Source: Blastomyces gilchristii SLH14081
Taxonomy: Eukaryota; Ascomycota; Eurotiomycetes; Onygenales; Ajellomycetaceae
Direction of reading: 5' to 3'
NCBI RefSeq assembly: GCF_000003855.2
Contig: NW_003101672.1
Span: forward strand, 1,072,134-1,136,133
Length of the DNA: 64,000 nt
Part shown: positions 37,141 to 48,408 of the stretch, one piece after another
Layout of the letters: every line of letters starts with the position of its first letter
Numbering within the stretch: the stretch's first letter is position 1
The notes under the pieces: generated by a model
Database searches by the model: none
The model's input: the letters and a program-made list of their open reading frames with translations, nothing else
Told to the model about the DNA's origin: nothing
Translations under genes and position numbers: made by a program

Positions 37141-37588
37141 GAGTTGAATGTGGTGCCAACAAAACTCATTGTGGTCCCAACTCGGGCCGGAAAAACAGCT
37201 CAGGGTGGTCCCAACCTGATTTCAAACTTTGGATCCATGGCAGCACCCCATTAAAACTAAATACACTAGACATTTCAAGCTCATCATCTCTATCTACACC
37301 CCTTACAATATTGAATTTTCATATTTTTCAAAAGACTCTAGCTTTCAATTCTAATTCAATTATGAACTCTCTAACATAGACTTCTACACTAAGAAAGAAG
37401 ATTGAGTGCCAATGAGGAGGGATCGTAAAAGAGTTAGTGTGGATTAGTAATATGTGTGTATTATGTGTGAGGTGTGTACGTAGTAGTGAGTGTGCATTTT
37501 AGAGAGAGCACTAAAGTTAAATATGTGTCCAGAAAAGTGGGTCAAAAGTTGGCACCACAGTCAGTTTTGTTGGCACCACATTCAACCG
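37141..37588. mobile_element. 448 bp MITE with 42 bp TIRs and TA target duplication
   Basis: Left end GAGTTGAATGTGGTGCCAAC and right end (reverse-complemented) CGGTTGAATGTGGTGCCAAC start inverted repeats that match at about 37 of 42 positions (37141-37182 and 37547-37588). TA lies directly outside both ends (37139-37140 and 37589-37590). The GTGGTSCCAAC motif repeats again as a subterminal copy at 37203-37215. No coding potential inside. TA target and small size point to a Tc1/mariner-related MITE, distinct in sequence from the 19261 element. It sits about 790 bp upstream of the cyr1 start codon. Confidence 0.88.
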
Positions 37589-37590
37589 TA

Positions 37591-38601
37591 ACCGCGTGGC
37601 CATATGGCATGCGGCTCAACCGCCGTTTTGGCTGACTAACTCCATTCCGCTAGTCCTGATGGGGTTGCTGGTGTCTTGGCGGTGTAGTTACCACGTTTTG
37701 GATTAGTCATCCCTTCCCCCGCGCCCAGCGAACACGACGATGTGGGAGCTGTCTGCGCTGAGAGATTGAGAGAGCTCTTAAGGGCTATTCCAGTGCTAGC
37801 CTTACTTTACCCTCTATGCCGACGACTTTCTTCTACCAGGCGCTGGCTGGTTCCTTGGTTTGTTGACTGTGGTTGGCAGCTCTCCGGAGCATCTGATGCA
37901 CTTTCTCCGTATCTAATCAATTCCTGGTTGTCTGTTTGTGATTGAACCAAAGAAACCCTCAATGCTTTCAATTCCACGGGGAGAGTTGTACAGCGTAGTA
38001 TATATATATATATATATATATTGGTATACCGCTTGATGATAATGACCCTCCATAAGAATATGGTTTGTACGTGACAGGAGTATCTGTAATGATCCTCTGA
38101 TCCTCTGAGATGATTAAAAGCATTCCAAGTAATCCACCATGACAGTTTTTATTTCCTTTGTATTCTATTATTCTTAACTCCCAATGCAATACTAAGTTGA
38201 TAATTCCTCAACTAATACTCTAGCCAGTACGGAGTAAATTATCTAGGTATAGTCGGCGGGAGGGTATAATCTTGGTTATCAAAGCATGGTTGTGAAAAGC
38301 TCATCCATTTAATTAGAAAAGGAGAGAGAAGAAAGGGAAAGGAAGAAACAAATAAAGGAAAAAAAGCCTCCATGATCAAAGAGTCAATCAGGACAGAGCC
38401 CAGAACGCCAGTGAATACGATGACGACGACGAAGGAATAACGACGCTCAAATTACATGCAGAGAAAAAATCAATTTGCTGCTCTCAAAAGCATAAAATGC
38501 CATATAGAGCGCAACACCCCCCCCCCATTTTCCTTTTTGAATAGGCCACGGAGAAAGACACGAAGAAAGAAGAGACGAGAAACGCCATCATCTCCTTATC
38601 C
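37591..38601. other. Spacer between the MITE and calcipressin
   Basis: Includes an (AT)n microsatellite at 37998-38021, a TACGGAGTA motif at about 38226, and purine-rich 38320-38370. No supported gene. Confidence 0.5.
37998..38021. repeat. (AT)n microsatellite
   Basis: About 12 alternating TA/AT units. Confidence 0.9.
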
Positions 38602-39588
38602 TCAATCCATAAGCTCAACAGGCGGTCGAGCCGTGTGCGCTATAATGCGTTTGCTCGATCCGGCACTACCAATGTCCATATCTATCTCAGTATCAGATAC
38701 GCCACCGCCAACCGTCGTATCCTCCACCATGACCGCGGGCAAATGCGGGCTACTGCCATGGTATTCTGGGTCGTAAATGAGCGTACTGCTGCCGCTGCGC
38801 TCTCGACCGGTGGCCACTGGCCGGGTATATGTTGAGCGCAAACGCGCGCTTGATCCTTCCTGGTCGCTTCCGTGCATGTGCACATCCGAAGATACGGAAA
38901 CAGGGGTATCAGGGTCATGTCCCGCACCGCAGCTCTCAGAGGTCATATTCATATCACTATCAACGTCTGGGGCTGCTGCCCCAGTCGGCGTCTCGAGCCT
39001 TTGCAATGCCTCAGCCAGGTCAGCTGCGTGCACTTCTTTATTGGGCGGGTCTTCATTGCGCATCATCCAGCCGTGCGGAGGGCTGGGCGGGGGACTGATG
39101 AAGAATAGCTTCTGTGACTTGGGAGCCTCGAGGAGGTTTCGTCTACGGCCCTCTTCAGCGTCTTCCACGGGGGTATTTTCACCAAAGTAAACTCTGGCAC
39201 GGACATTTTTGCCTAAGATGGCTTCGCCGTCGAGGAGCTGGCGGATTCTTATAGCGGCGGCGATGGAGGTGAAGGAGCAGACGATGCGGCGGAGGGAGGG
39301 GAGCGGGGAGAACGAGTTCAGTGGGGTTATGCGAGATATTTGGGCTTTGATGGCGTCGAGGGAGGAGGGCTGGAAGAGGGATAGATCGTGGAGATCAGTT
39401 ATTAGGAGGGTGTTTGAAGGCGGGGAGGGTTGAGCAAGGGGAGGGAGGTTTGAGAGATCGAGGGAGAGAGCTTGTCGTTCCGGCCTGGAGCGGGAGGTCC
39501 GTTTTGCGGTGGCAGAGGAGGAGGCCTCTGGGGAGGAGGAGAAGCACGAGCCTGGTGTTGGGGGTTGCGGCAACATGTTCATTGACAC
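38602..39588 (-). CDS. rcn1: Calcipressin (RCAN/Rcn1 calcineurin regulator)
   Basis: Binds and modulates calcineurin in the cytoplasm. A single exon of 328 aa. The N-terminal half holds a degenerate RRM-like fold (~58-135: NTLLITDLHDLSLF, FSPLPSLRRIVCSFTSIAAAIRIRQLLDG, NVRARVYFGENT). The family signature follows at ~155: KSQKLFFISPPPSPPHGW, containing the SP repeat (SPPPSPP) whose serines are GSK3/MAPK targets in homologues, then EDPPNKEVHAADLAEAL. A likely PxIxIT-type calcineurin docking segment lies near the C-terminus (HLPAVMVED). It carries an extra acidic/Ser-rich region between ~195 and 260. The start at 39588 (MSMNMLPQPPTPGS) has a close alternative two codons later at M3. The family call is firm. 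Confidence 0.93.
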   Translation of the reverse strand: MSMNMLPQPPTPGSCFSSSPEASSSATAKRTSRSRPERQALSLDLSNLPPLAQPSPPSNTLLITDLHDLSLFQPSSLDAIKAQISRITPLNSFSPLPSLRRIVCSFTSIAAAIRIRQLLDGEAILGKNVRARVYFGENTPVEDAEEGRRRNLLEAPKSQKLFFISPPPSPPHGWMMRNEDPPNKEVHAADLAEALQRLETPTGAAAPDVDSDMNMTSESCGAGHDPDTPVSVSSDVHMHGSDQEGSSARLRSTYTRPVATGRERSGSSTLIYDPEYHGSSPHLPAVMVEDTTVGGGVSDTEIDMDIGSAGSSKRIIAHTARPPVELMD

Positions 39589-42500
39589 AATCCAGTATTT
39601 TCTTTTCGAACGTTGGTATCGAGAATGTATGGATTTTGGGGGGGAATGGAGCTAAATAGATATTAATAAAGAAATATGAGGCGTCGAAGTGGCTACAGCA
39701 GATGTTGTTGTCGTAAATAAAGCTGGCAGCTTCCTCAACCCGCCAGAATTGATTGATATAATAGCAGGGTGCAACAACCAACCCACTGTAGCTAGCTGTG
39801 GCAAGAGTGGAGTTGAAGATGGCCCAACTGAAGTTATTTAGTTGTTTTAACTTATTTACTGGGGCGAAGCAGACGGGACTCGGGCGAAACCAGCCGCAGC
39901 AGTCTCGAACTCAACCTCAACGTTAAAAATAATGACATTTATTTATTATTGATTTCTCTCTCCGCAACAGCCTGACTGGCCAGCAAAAAGGAAAAAGGCG
40001 CAGCAGCAGCCCACTACCAGATTTTTCACAGATCCTCTCCCCCGAAGGCAAACCTCCGACACCGCTGGACTACCCGCGCTGAGCCCCAGTGATGGCGTGA
40101 CGGGCTTATTCTTATTTATTTGCAGATGTAATCCGTACTGTGTACGGAGTAGTCCGTATGTACTCACTCCTCAACCAGTCTGTCGAATAAAATTGGCCCG
40201 TGGAGTTGGCTAAATATCTCCGCAAGACATCGCCCTGAAACACCCACTCTTGCAGTCTTGCCAGGTTGCTCTCGGGTTCCAAATGAGTATTTATTTATAC
40301 AGGTCGCTGAGCCTCGTTCTTCTGCCAGCTGTTGGGTTATTATTGACGAAAGAAGGGTTTTCCCGGAACTTGTCAATGCTATCTATCTAGTTAGTTATTA
40401 TATACTCCGTATATTAATATGTACAGACATACCCTACCTGGGCTTCGCTTCTCCAGTGCTCGTGGATCCAAACACCGCCCCCAACAATTGAGTTACACGA
40501 TCAAACGGTGATTGACTACGAATGATTGGATTGCCCTCCTCCACTCTACTACTCGTTTTCTGCCCAAGGTTGGATCGAGACAGTTAGACACCGAAGCTTG
40601 CCGGGAGACTCGAATGGCCCTTCGAAAAGCCTAGAACCCCTGAGCTGCTGACCATCATGCTGCATAAAACTCATCTCATCGCATAGCTCACTCGTTGTTG
40701 CCGAGTTCTCACATCTTTCTTTCCGGTAAAGAGGAGAGCAAGACATAACATATGGATGGCATCTCCGACTCCGGCAAGTTTCAAGGCCGATTCCCTCCAA
40801 AAAACTCTCTCGTTTCTCCGTGAAGCTCTCTTTTCTCCCTCCCTTTCATCTAATCTATACACGAATATCTATTAAGGCGGAGAAATTTTAAGCTCTGTTG
40901 TGAATTTTTCGACTGCTGCGCCTCGAGAATCCTGGATATACAATATTCATCCTCTGCCCATGCGACCATCCCCACAAGTCTTGACCCCTTAATGCTATCA
41001 AGCCATTCTTTTCTTTTTTTTTTTTTTTTAAAAAAAAAAGAACTAAAGAAAGAATAAGAAATTTAGCAGGAGAGCTTTCACGCCGTTGGAGATTACACAA
41101 CTTTCTTTCACCCCAAAGCTCGGATGATATTTCCGCCCTGGTCGTCACACAACCAGCAACCTTGTGGGCGTTCTTCCTCGTTTATACACCCATGGTGTAT
41201 ACTTCTTACTACCAGGTTATGCTTCACTTGGTTACAATCGTTTTTCCTCGCCGTTGTACCGCATCGCAGCTCCTCTAATGAGTGCGTTCGGGGGTTCCTC
41301 TGTCATTGAGTGTCCCGGAGCTTCTCTGCGGCTGTCGTTACACGGGGCTCTAATGGGCTCGTACAAGCGCCTTCTGCTACAAAAAGAAAACCAGAATCCA
41401 CTTTGAACAGGCCCTTACTCGCTTGTATCCACCTTATTCTTGGTGGGGACTTCCGGGCAAATTGAAATGATGGCCGAAATCCCCTTCTCTAACCGAAAAT
41501 TCTCCTTCCTGGAATACCTGATATCAGGTTCTTGAGAATTTTCTCTTCTGATGAAGAAGCATGAAGCTCGATATCCTGGTTCCAGCTACCTGGTAAGGGA
41601 GAGGGCAGCCACGAGAGGGAAAAAATATGGACAAGTGTCAATTCAATTCCTCCTTTATTTCGGCAAGATAGATTGATCGTCACATTCACGGAGGCTCTCC
41701 CTTATCCGTTTTTGGCCAGGTTTAACAAAGCGTGCAACACCAACGTGTCTAGAACGTATAGGACGACCTGATATCTTCTCACCAAGTGCGGAGTAATATG
41801 CGAATGCCCGTGGATGAAAGAGGAGAAACATGACCTGATATAGTTTGGATGATGCAAAATGCAACCCTCGCCGTTTAAGCTTGATTTTGGCAACCCACAG
41901 AAGACCATTTTCCTTCCTACGGCCATTACCGTTCAGTTACTTCATATGTACAAGCTAGGGAAGAAGAAATATATAATTACAGCTGTTGGCTACCTCCTGT
42001 CAGCCTTAATATTCCTGGGTCTTTTTGACCCTACAGAAAAACATCCACTGCATCTAATATTATTGCCTCTCACCTCCCTCCTACCCAACACGGATTTACC
42101 ATTGGGAGATGCTTTTGAGATGAGGCTTCAAGCTTCACCAATGTTTCAATTTTGCCCGCTTCATCCTCCCCCCCCCTCGAGCATACAATTCTCTATCAGA
42201 TGCGCTTTCTGTTCCGAAAATAAAATATTAATATTAACGATAATAACAATAATAATAATAATAACCATAGAATATAGCATCTCGGCGAAAACAACCACGG
42301 TTCCTGCCTCGCCATTTCTTCTTCCCAATTAGGTTTATTTCCAGCTACCATAGTCCCGTTTGGCGAAAAAAATACTATGTAATCCAGGCGGCCGATTTGA
42401 TCGTGCGAGAAGCCAACTATTCCTGGATATGACGATGAACATAACTTCTTACACATACTTCTCTCCTCTGTCAATCAGCCACGGATATTATTTTCCTATA

Positions 42501-42860
42501 ACAAACGCTGATATTGGACGGTGAGCCATTACATCCTTTTCATCTGACCCAAAGGAAATGGCAGGAAAGAAAGATAAATATATTTTATTTATTTTAGAGA
42601 ACGGCCCCTGAGAACGTCCTATTCTACGGCCCAGCTATATCCCTTCTCCCGATTAAACCCAACCCAGACAAATTTAATATACCTCACACCCGAAACCGAA
42701 AGTTCAAACCCATCACTACCAAACATCCCAACACTGAATCCAATCCGGCCTGTCACATAACGAAAACAAAGACAAAGACAAAACCGAAAAAGAAGAAAGA
42801 AAAAGAAAAAGAAAGAAAACAGAGAAAATCTAAAAAGACCCCCGAGAGAGCCCGCCAGCC
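39589..42860. other. 3.3 kb spacer between calcipressin and the Cys-rich gene
   Basis: No supported gene. Contains two TACTCCGTA/TACGGAGTA sites at about 40140-40151 and 40404, a T16-A10 junction at 41014-41039 able to fold into a hairpin, an AAT run at 42249-42262, and an A/G tract just upstream of the Cys-rich gene (42770-42835). The 157-codon frame at 41859-42332 is low-complexity and not convincing. Confidence 0.5.
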
Positions 42861-43214
42861 ATGTGCAGCAAAGCCTTCTACGTCCACAACTGCGGCCACA
42901 GAAGTTGGGGCCCCCTCCAGCGATGCGGGAATAGATACGTCTGCCCCCCTGAAAACACCCTCTACTATCCCATCCGTGTCAACAACCCGTGCAGGTTTTG
43001 TCGGCCGCGCCGTTGCAATTCTGCTACGTCTGCTGCTTCTACTTCTGCTTCTACTTCTGCTTCTGCGGCTGCTGCTGCTCCACCTACCGGTTTCCCTGGA
43101 CGAGTTGACATGGGCGGTGTCGATGCTGGTGATGGCGGTTTGAGACCTAGAGGCAGTCTTTGGGATTGCATGGGGGACTCGTCTGGGAGACTATATAGTA
43201 GTGACTATGCGTAA
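42861..43214 (+). CDS. Small Cys/His-rich hypothetical protein
   Basis: 117 aa, single exon, with a good start context (GCCAGCCATGTGC). The first 52 residues contain regularly placed Cys and His: MCSKAFYVHNCGHRSWGP, QRCGNRYVCPPENTLYYP, then NPCRFCRPRRCN. The spacing suggests a metal-binding module; the combination of an N-terminal C-x(8)-C-x-H and a C-terminal CxxC-x5-C looks like short conserved fungal proteins of unknown function. The second half is low-complexity (Ala/Ser/Thr runs, Gly-rich) and probably disordered. There is no signal peptide. A purine-rich leader precedes it. I do not know its function; the main support is the structured Cys pattern and start context. Confidence 0.6.
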   Translation: MCSKAFYVHNCGHRSWGPLQRCGNRYVCPPENTLYYPIRVNNPCRFCRPRRCNSATSAASTSASTSASAAAAAPPTGFPGRVDMGGVDAGDGGLRPRGSLWDCMGDSSGRLYSSDYA

Positions 43215-44277
43215 CAGATAGGGGAATGAGAGGGAATAGGGGAGGGGGATGTTAACATGAGGTATTTGTGAGAGTTGGAGATAAGGAGATGAGTCCGGCT
43301 TTGTTAATTTTTATTTTTCCTTTCCTTTTACTTTACGTTATTTCATGTTTTTGTTGGTGTGGCTAATGGATATGAAAGACTGCTGTTTTTTTGGACTAAC
43401 GCATTGAGTGATTCGTGATATTTAACCTACGGGGGCGTTTACGGGTTGGTTGAGGATTTGCCGCATATTTTTACTTTTTCCCTTCCCTCTGTTTCTTCTC
43501 TCTCTCTTCCCCTTTTCTCTCTGCCGTTTAGTTACCATCCAAGATATTCATGTTGGAGACTTTGCTCTCGTTTACATTAGACAGCATTTATTTATTCATT
43601 GATATTTTTAATGGTACATCATTTTGCCATACGTGATGAACGTTCCTCACACACACACACACGGATCCCCGAACCCCTGGAATATGGGAATTCATTCTGT
43701 TTAAATTCATATATCTCCGTTTTCTACTTATCTCCCTATCTCTTTGCTTAGACCCTGCATCTTTTCTTGCAAAAACTATCAGGTTACTCCTACCTCTATT
43801 CGCTTGCTCCCTATCCTATCGAGATCAATATCAATCAAGTCAAATACATATACGGTCTCTGGCTTAATATTTGAGAATGTGAGTGCTGATAATCTCGCGC
43901 GAGGGGGTCGTAAAATCTCTTGCATCTTGCAAGTGGACTCCGTTTTATTTCGATTACTTGATACTCACCGCACAGTAGCCTACCTAACTTGTAGATAGAA
44001 TGGGTAGGGTAGGGAGGGCAGTTGCTATTATTGACTCAGCATGAGCGCAACATATATGAATTGGTCTCAACCCTTGATATGGCCATCGAATCGAGAGAAC
44101 ATACCATATAACCCATTGGGCTATTTGCGACGAAGGTAAGTCAGTTGCATCCACATGTTCCAAATATTCTTCTCTTTTTTCTTGAGATACGACGACAAAA
44201 CCACATGATGTATCAATTGGTTTGAGGCTGCCTGCGCTTAGATTTTGTAACTGACGATTTCAATTCAGATATATTTA

Positions 44278-44300
44278 TGTACATGTACATGTACATACAT
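44278..44300. repeat. GTACAT palindromic tandem repeat
   Basis: Three to four units of the same self-complementary hexamer as at 14118. Confidence 0.7.
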
Positions 44301-44619
44301 AGGTCTGAATTGCGGATTCATGTTCGTCGTCCCCAGCTATTCCAACCGGGATAGACAGAATATATTGAGAAGTCTTTAATTTTTGCGTCCCTTTCAGCGT
44401 ATTGGCCCAGGCACGAAAAACCGAATATTGCCATTGATCTTGAATGCAACTTCTACTTGAGTTAAATAGCGCCTGATATGGCCATTACGCCGCAAAGCAG
44501 CTGTTGCTGTGTCTGTGCTATCAAAACTCTACCCTGGCCTTTGAGACAAGGATGGTTCAAAGACCGTTCGCGCAAGGGTTCCAACGTACCCTCGAGGACC
44601 GGAACACCCATGTTCTTCC

Positions 44620-44680
44620 ATGTGCATGTATGTACATTACATGTACATGTACCTGTACCTGTACATGTAGAGCACGTACA
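44620..44680. repeat. Degenerate GTACAT/GTACCT repeat
   Basis: About 60 bp built of ATGTAC, CTGTAC and near relatives. Confidence 0.65.
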
Positions 44681-45131
44681 TATTTTCCCGAATTAGATAG
44701 GAGATCCTAATGGTGGTCTACGATAAACGATATACTACACAAGCCAATCGGGGAGGCTAGTTGGACGGTTCTACCATTTTATGCGAACGACTATGTGTCT
44801 ATCCAGGGCAGTCAACAAATATACTTTGCGATGAGCCTTGAGGAAAGACAAACGAGTGTTTTTCCCTTTCTCTTTAGAAACAACACCGTGGAGTGAGAGG
44901 AAGGACAAATGGCCTGGTTTACTTTTTCCCCGCCTGAAACCGTCATATGGAGAAGAAAGTTAACTTATGATGAATCCAATACTTACAGGTAATGTTAGTA
45001 TCATATTCTCCATGCTGATGGAAGTTGACAGAGCATTTTTCAAGCCTTAGCGTATTTTTCTGCATTAATAGAAGCAGTCCCCATTGGTTTCGGAGGGTCA
45101 TGTTGAACAGGAGGGGACTCATGCAGGATGC

Positions 45132-45656
45132 TCAGGCTAAACCACTAAATATCCAGAGCGTAGCAGGATCTGTCACAAGGACTGTATAAGGATTCACCTT
45201 GCCTTTATATGCATGTGTGCGCAGTGTCACCGGCTTCCCTGAAGGCTGAAGGTATAATAAACATTTTGAGAATTGTTTCAAAACAGCCTCAGCAGTCACT
45301 CCCAGCCTTTCTTTTACCAAAATCTCGAACTCACCGGCCCGTAGCCAATTGCAGCGTCGGGTAGTTAGCTGATCTAGGTTCCCTACCGGAAGTTGCTTTA
45401 TATCCATGGGCAAGATTACTCCCATGCTATCGAACCCTACTACCGCAACAAGGATTATACCAGGAACACAAAGCAGGGCATTGGGGGTTCTATCCGTCTC
45501 TTCCGTCCTTTGCTCCCGGAACATATGCGAACGCTCCCATCTTGAAACGCTGCCGGAGCCGGGGAGTGTTCGTAGCTCCACGGCCCGTATCATTTGTTTA
45601 CCGGTCAAACAGGCCCCTGCATTTTGATCTATCAGTTCATGCAAGAGTGTGGTCAA
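45132..45656 (-). CDS. Hypothetical protein or gene remnant, 174 codons
   Basis: Uninterrupted minus-strand frame with ordinary amino-acid composition, e.g. MTTLLHELIDQNAGACLTG, GIILVAVVGFDSMGVILPMD, AEAVLKQFSKCLLYLQPSGK. I recognise no family. Other coding-like pieces lie upstream on the same strand: 46118-45894 (DPETLLEQNPQAYVISYLVT), 46317-46027 (MEGVRRDFYLAYLNIMKIGW) and, interrupted by stops, about 46618-46447 (ANQVHVADAANWRTTVSQVR). They could be exons of one gene or fragments of a decayed one; I could not build a convincing spliced model. A frame this long may also occur by chance in 64 kb. Confidence 0.3.
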   Translation of the reverse strand: MTTLLHELIDQNAGACLTGKQMIRAVELRTLPGSGSVSRWERSHMFREQRTEETDRTPNALLCVPGIILVAVVGFDSMGVILPMDIKQLPVGNLDQLTTRRCNWLRAGEFEILVKERLGVTAEAVLKQFSKCLLYLQPSGKPVTLRTHAYKGKVNPYTVLVTDPATLWIFSGLA

Positions 45657-48408
45657 GGATAAAAAATCCTATAGCCAAGGGCCCCGGTATGGATCATGCC
45701 TTGATTTACGTATGCAGCCATCCTGAATTCTTGAAATCGTTCCCTTGCTAATTGAGCGTCACTTCTTTCTCCCCAGCACCCGAGTTATCATGCGAGCTTT
45801 GGGCATGAACTGCAGATATAGTGAAGAACAACTGAGCTCGAAAATGAGAGAAACGACGCAACATCACCAACAGTTAGATATGTTCTTTCATAATCAGGGT
45901 GATCTAAAAACTATCACTACTGCCTCACCATGAGGCTGACATGTTACAAGATAGGAGATTACATAAGCCTGCGGATTTTGTTCCAGGAGCGTTTCAGGAT
46001 CCATTGGCATAATTCGTTTTCTATCCCTAAATAGGTATATAATACCGTTTTCCAGTGATGGGGGAGAAATGCCTGATATATGCGTCGCAAACCGAAAGGA
46101 AACGACCACGACACTCAAGGAGGGGACATACGCAACAACTCAGGCAAAGGGGAAGGGGAAACGTTACAAGATCCACTTTTGAAAGAATATCCAATGCCGA
46201 ATGCGGTCCACCTAACGGGATGGCTCCTGCTGTTTCACTACGAGATTCAAGATTAGTCCAGCCTATCTTCATGATATTTAAATAGGCTAGGTAGAAGTCC
46301 CGACGTACTCCTTCCATTGCTGCTCTCCGCGCGGGCCGCTCGATCCGAACAAGAATCAGTTGTTATTTTTGAATGCTGACGGACCAATGTACCGGAACCT
46401 CTGGCCTTCGGACTTCCTGGATATACACAGATCTGCCATATTATTGTCAGGGGTTCACACTGCTCAGTTGCCCGACTGTCTCCAGGGAGGTGTACCATGC
46501 GGTTATCGATAAGGAATTACATGTATCAACCCTGCGAATGATTTCTATTGGACTCGATCCTCGCACTTGGGAGACAGTCGTTCGCCAGTTCGCAGCATCG
46601 GCAACATGAACCTGGTTGGCGTCACTGACATCAACACATTGGCCTGGCTATCTTGATTCTTCTGGCGCTCCAATACATGCTGCCCCTACCCCGGTATCGG
46701 AACCAGATTGCCGGAAATGACATCGCTCGGCTGCGTCGTTGTTCCTGCTTTTATGTCCGGTTTCATGTACAGGGTCACTTCTATTCAATACCATCCCATG
46801 ACACTATAGAGAAAAGAACATATCACAGAGCGATTTTCCGTTCCAGTGCTGACGAGGCAATCTGCCATAAGGTAGTTTTGTTTGGTAAAATGATGATGAT
46901 GAAGTGGTACGTGCTTGTTCATGTCAGACCGTGGCTGAGTTTCTGATGGAGATGCCATAGAATGAATATTGTTGTATATTCCTGATTACCAAGGTAGATA
47001 ATATTATTTACCTTGTTCCTACATGCAACGACAATTGCATTTTGAAGAGGTGAGAGAGTAACCTCAAGTTAGCATTTCTCGTCCGCTGGCATGCGACGAG
47101 TCCCTGCAGCTGGGGGTTTGGGACATGCTTACTGCGTAGTTCGGCAAGCTTCAAAACAACAGGACTACTATCAGGAAAAGCGTACTACGAAGTTCGCCAG
47201 ACAAATGTGAGAACTGAAAGAAACATACTCTGTACCTCCTCCTTCTACATCTCTTGGTCACAAGGCCGAATTAGCCCCCATATTGCTACGTCCACACATA
47301 TTCACAACATCTAATAAACTTTGCAGCGAGCCAATGGAAGAGGGTGGGATTTGCCCCCAGCCTTTGCATTCGTCAATCACCCAGTCACTGGCATGGCATA
47401 TTTAACGTACTGAAACAAGCCACGTAAATCTCACACTGGGTTCCAGTAAGCATGCTTCACTCCTTCGACGGAAGTAATTAATTGGACGGAGAATTTCCCA
47501 TCGAAACCGCGGAGGTAGTTCGGACTCTGAGAATCCGACGGAGAAAATTGCGGGGAAACTAACTCATGATCTAATTGCAAAAGAGAATAATCTGTACGAG
47601 CGAGGGGGCTCTGCTTCGCGAAAAATCATCTTGCCCTCAATCTTCTTGCCCTGATGGCTGAGCAGATCAGTGGGGATTGATTCTGCGGAAAGAAGACAGC
47701 CCATTATTGATTGTCATTACGGCATGCGTAAGCAGATGAAAGGCTGTGACAATAATTCTCCGGTTCTACAAATGAACATTGTGATGGCTTGTGACGAAAT
47801 TTCTGGACGACAATTCTCCGAGTTTGCACCTGCAGTCGACATTCCCCGCGAAAATACTCCGAACTAGAGTAATATCTGTCGCCATGGCCATGGGTCTTCG
47901 GTGCGTACGCGGTACACCCCAAATTCGGTATGATCCTTGCAAAAGTGCTTGACGTTGATTAGCGTTGTGGGAGACCAATTAAGAAAAAGCAGCGGCCAGA
48001 TCGCGATATCATACTTTTTTGCCCCTGGATAACCTGTTAATAATAATTGCTTGCACTGTGTGTTGTTGCAGGGCCTTGGTCGGAGGTTAGTGCAGAGCGC
48101 TCGAGAACAAGTGCGGTATGTACTGTGGTCTAATACTGAGGGTCATTTATTAACTATATGAATTATTTTTATTTAATTATTAATATTAATAATTACTTCT
48201 ACTCTGTACATGCATTCTCACTCTATTATCAAAAGAAAACATAAGCGAGGTATATAATAAAAAACTAACGAAAATACAGGGGTAACCGTGCCATGCTTAC
48301 TCACTCTCTGTAGTGAGTGCGCCACAGTGTATGGAAAACCACACTGTAAAGAAAATATTTTCAATATCTTCATTCTTCATCTTCAAATAATCATCATTAA
48401 TTATAATC

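Larger units (their letters stand above)
43215..48129. other. 4.9 kb spacer ahead of the AT-rich isochore
   Basis: Balanced base composition, CpGs present. Contains a (CA)n at 43648-43662, two GTACAT repeats, and coding-like stretches on the minus strand between 46620 and 45132. Nothing recognisable between 46950 and 48129. Confidence 0.45.

Noticed and set aside
41859..42332. 157-codon plus-strand frame
   Set aside because: Low-complexity ends (Ile/Thr run from an AAT repeat), no domain, spacer-like composition.
48133..48150. CTGAGGGTCAT at the isochore border as a copy of the 19261 mariner TIR (TTGAGGGTCAT)
   Set aside because: Only about 10 bases match, with different continuation; no partner repeat found.
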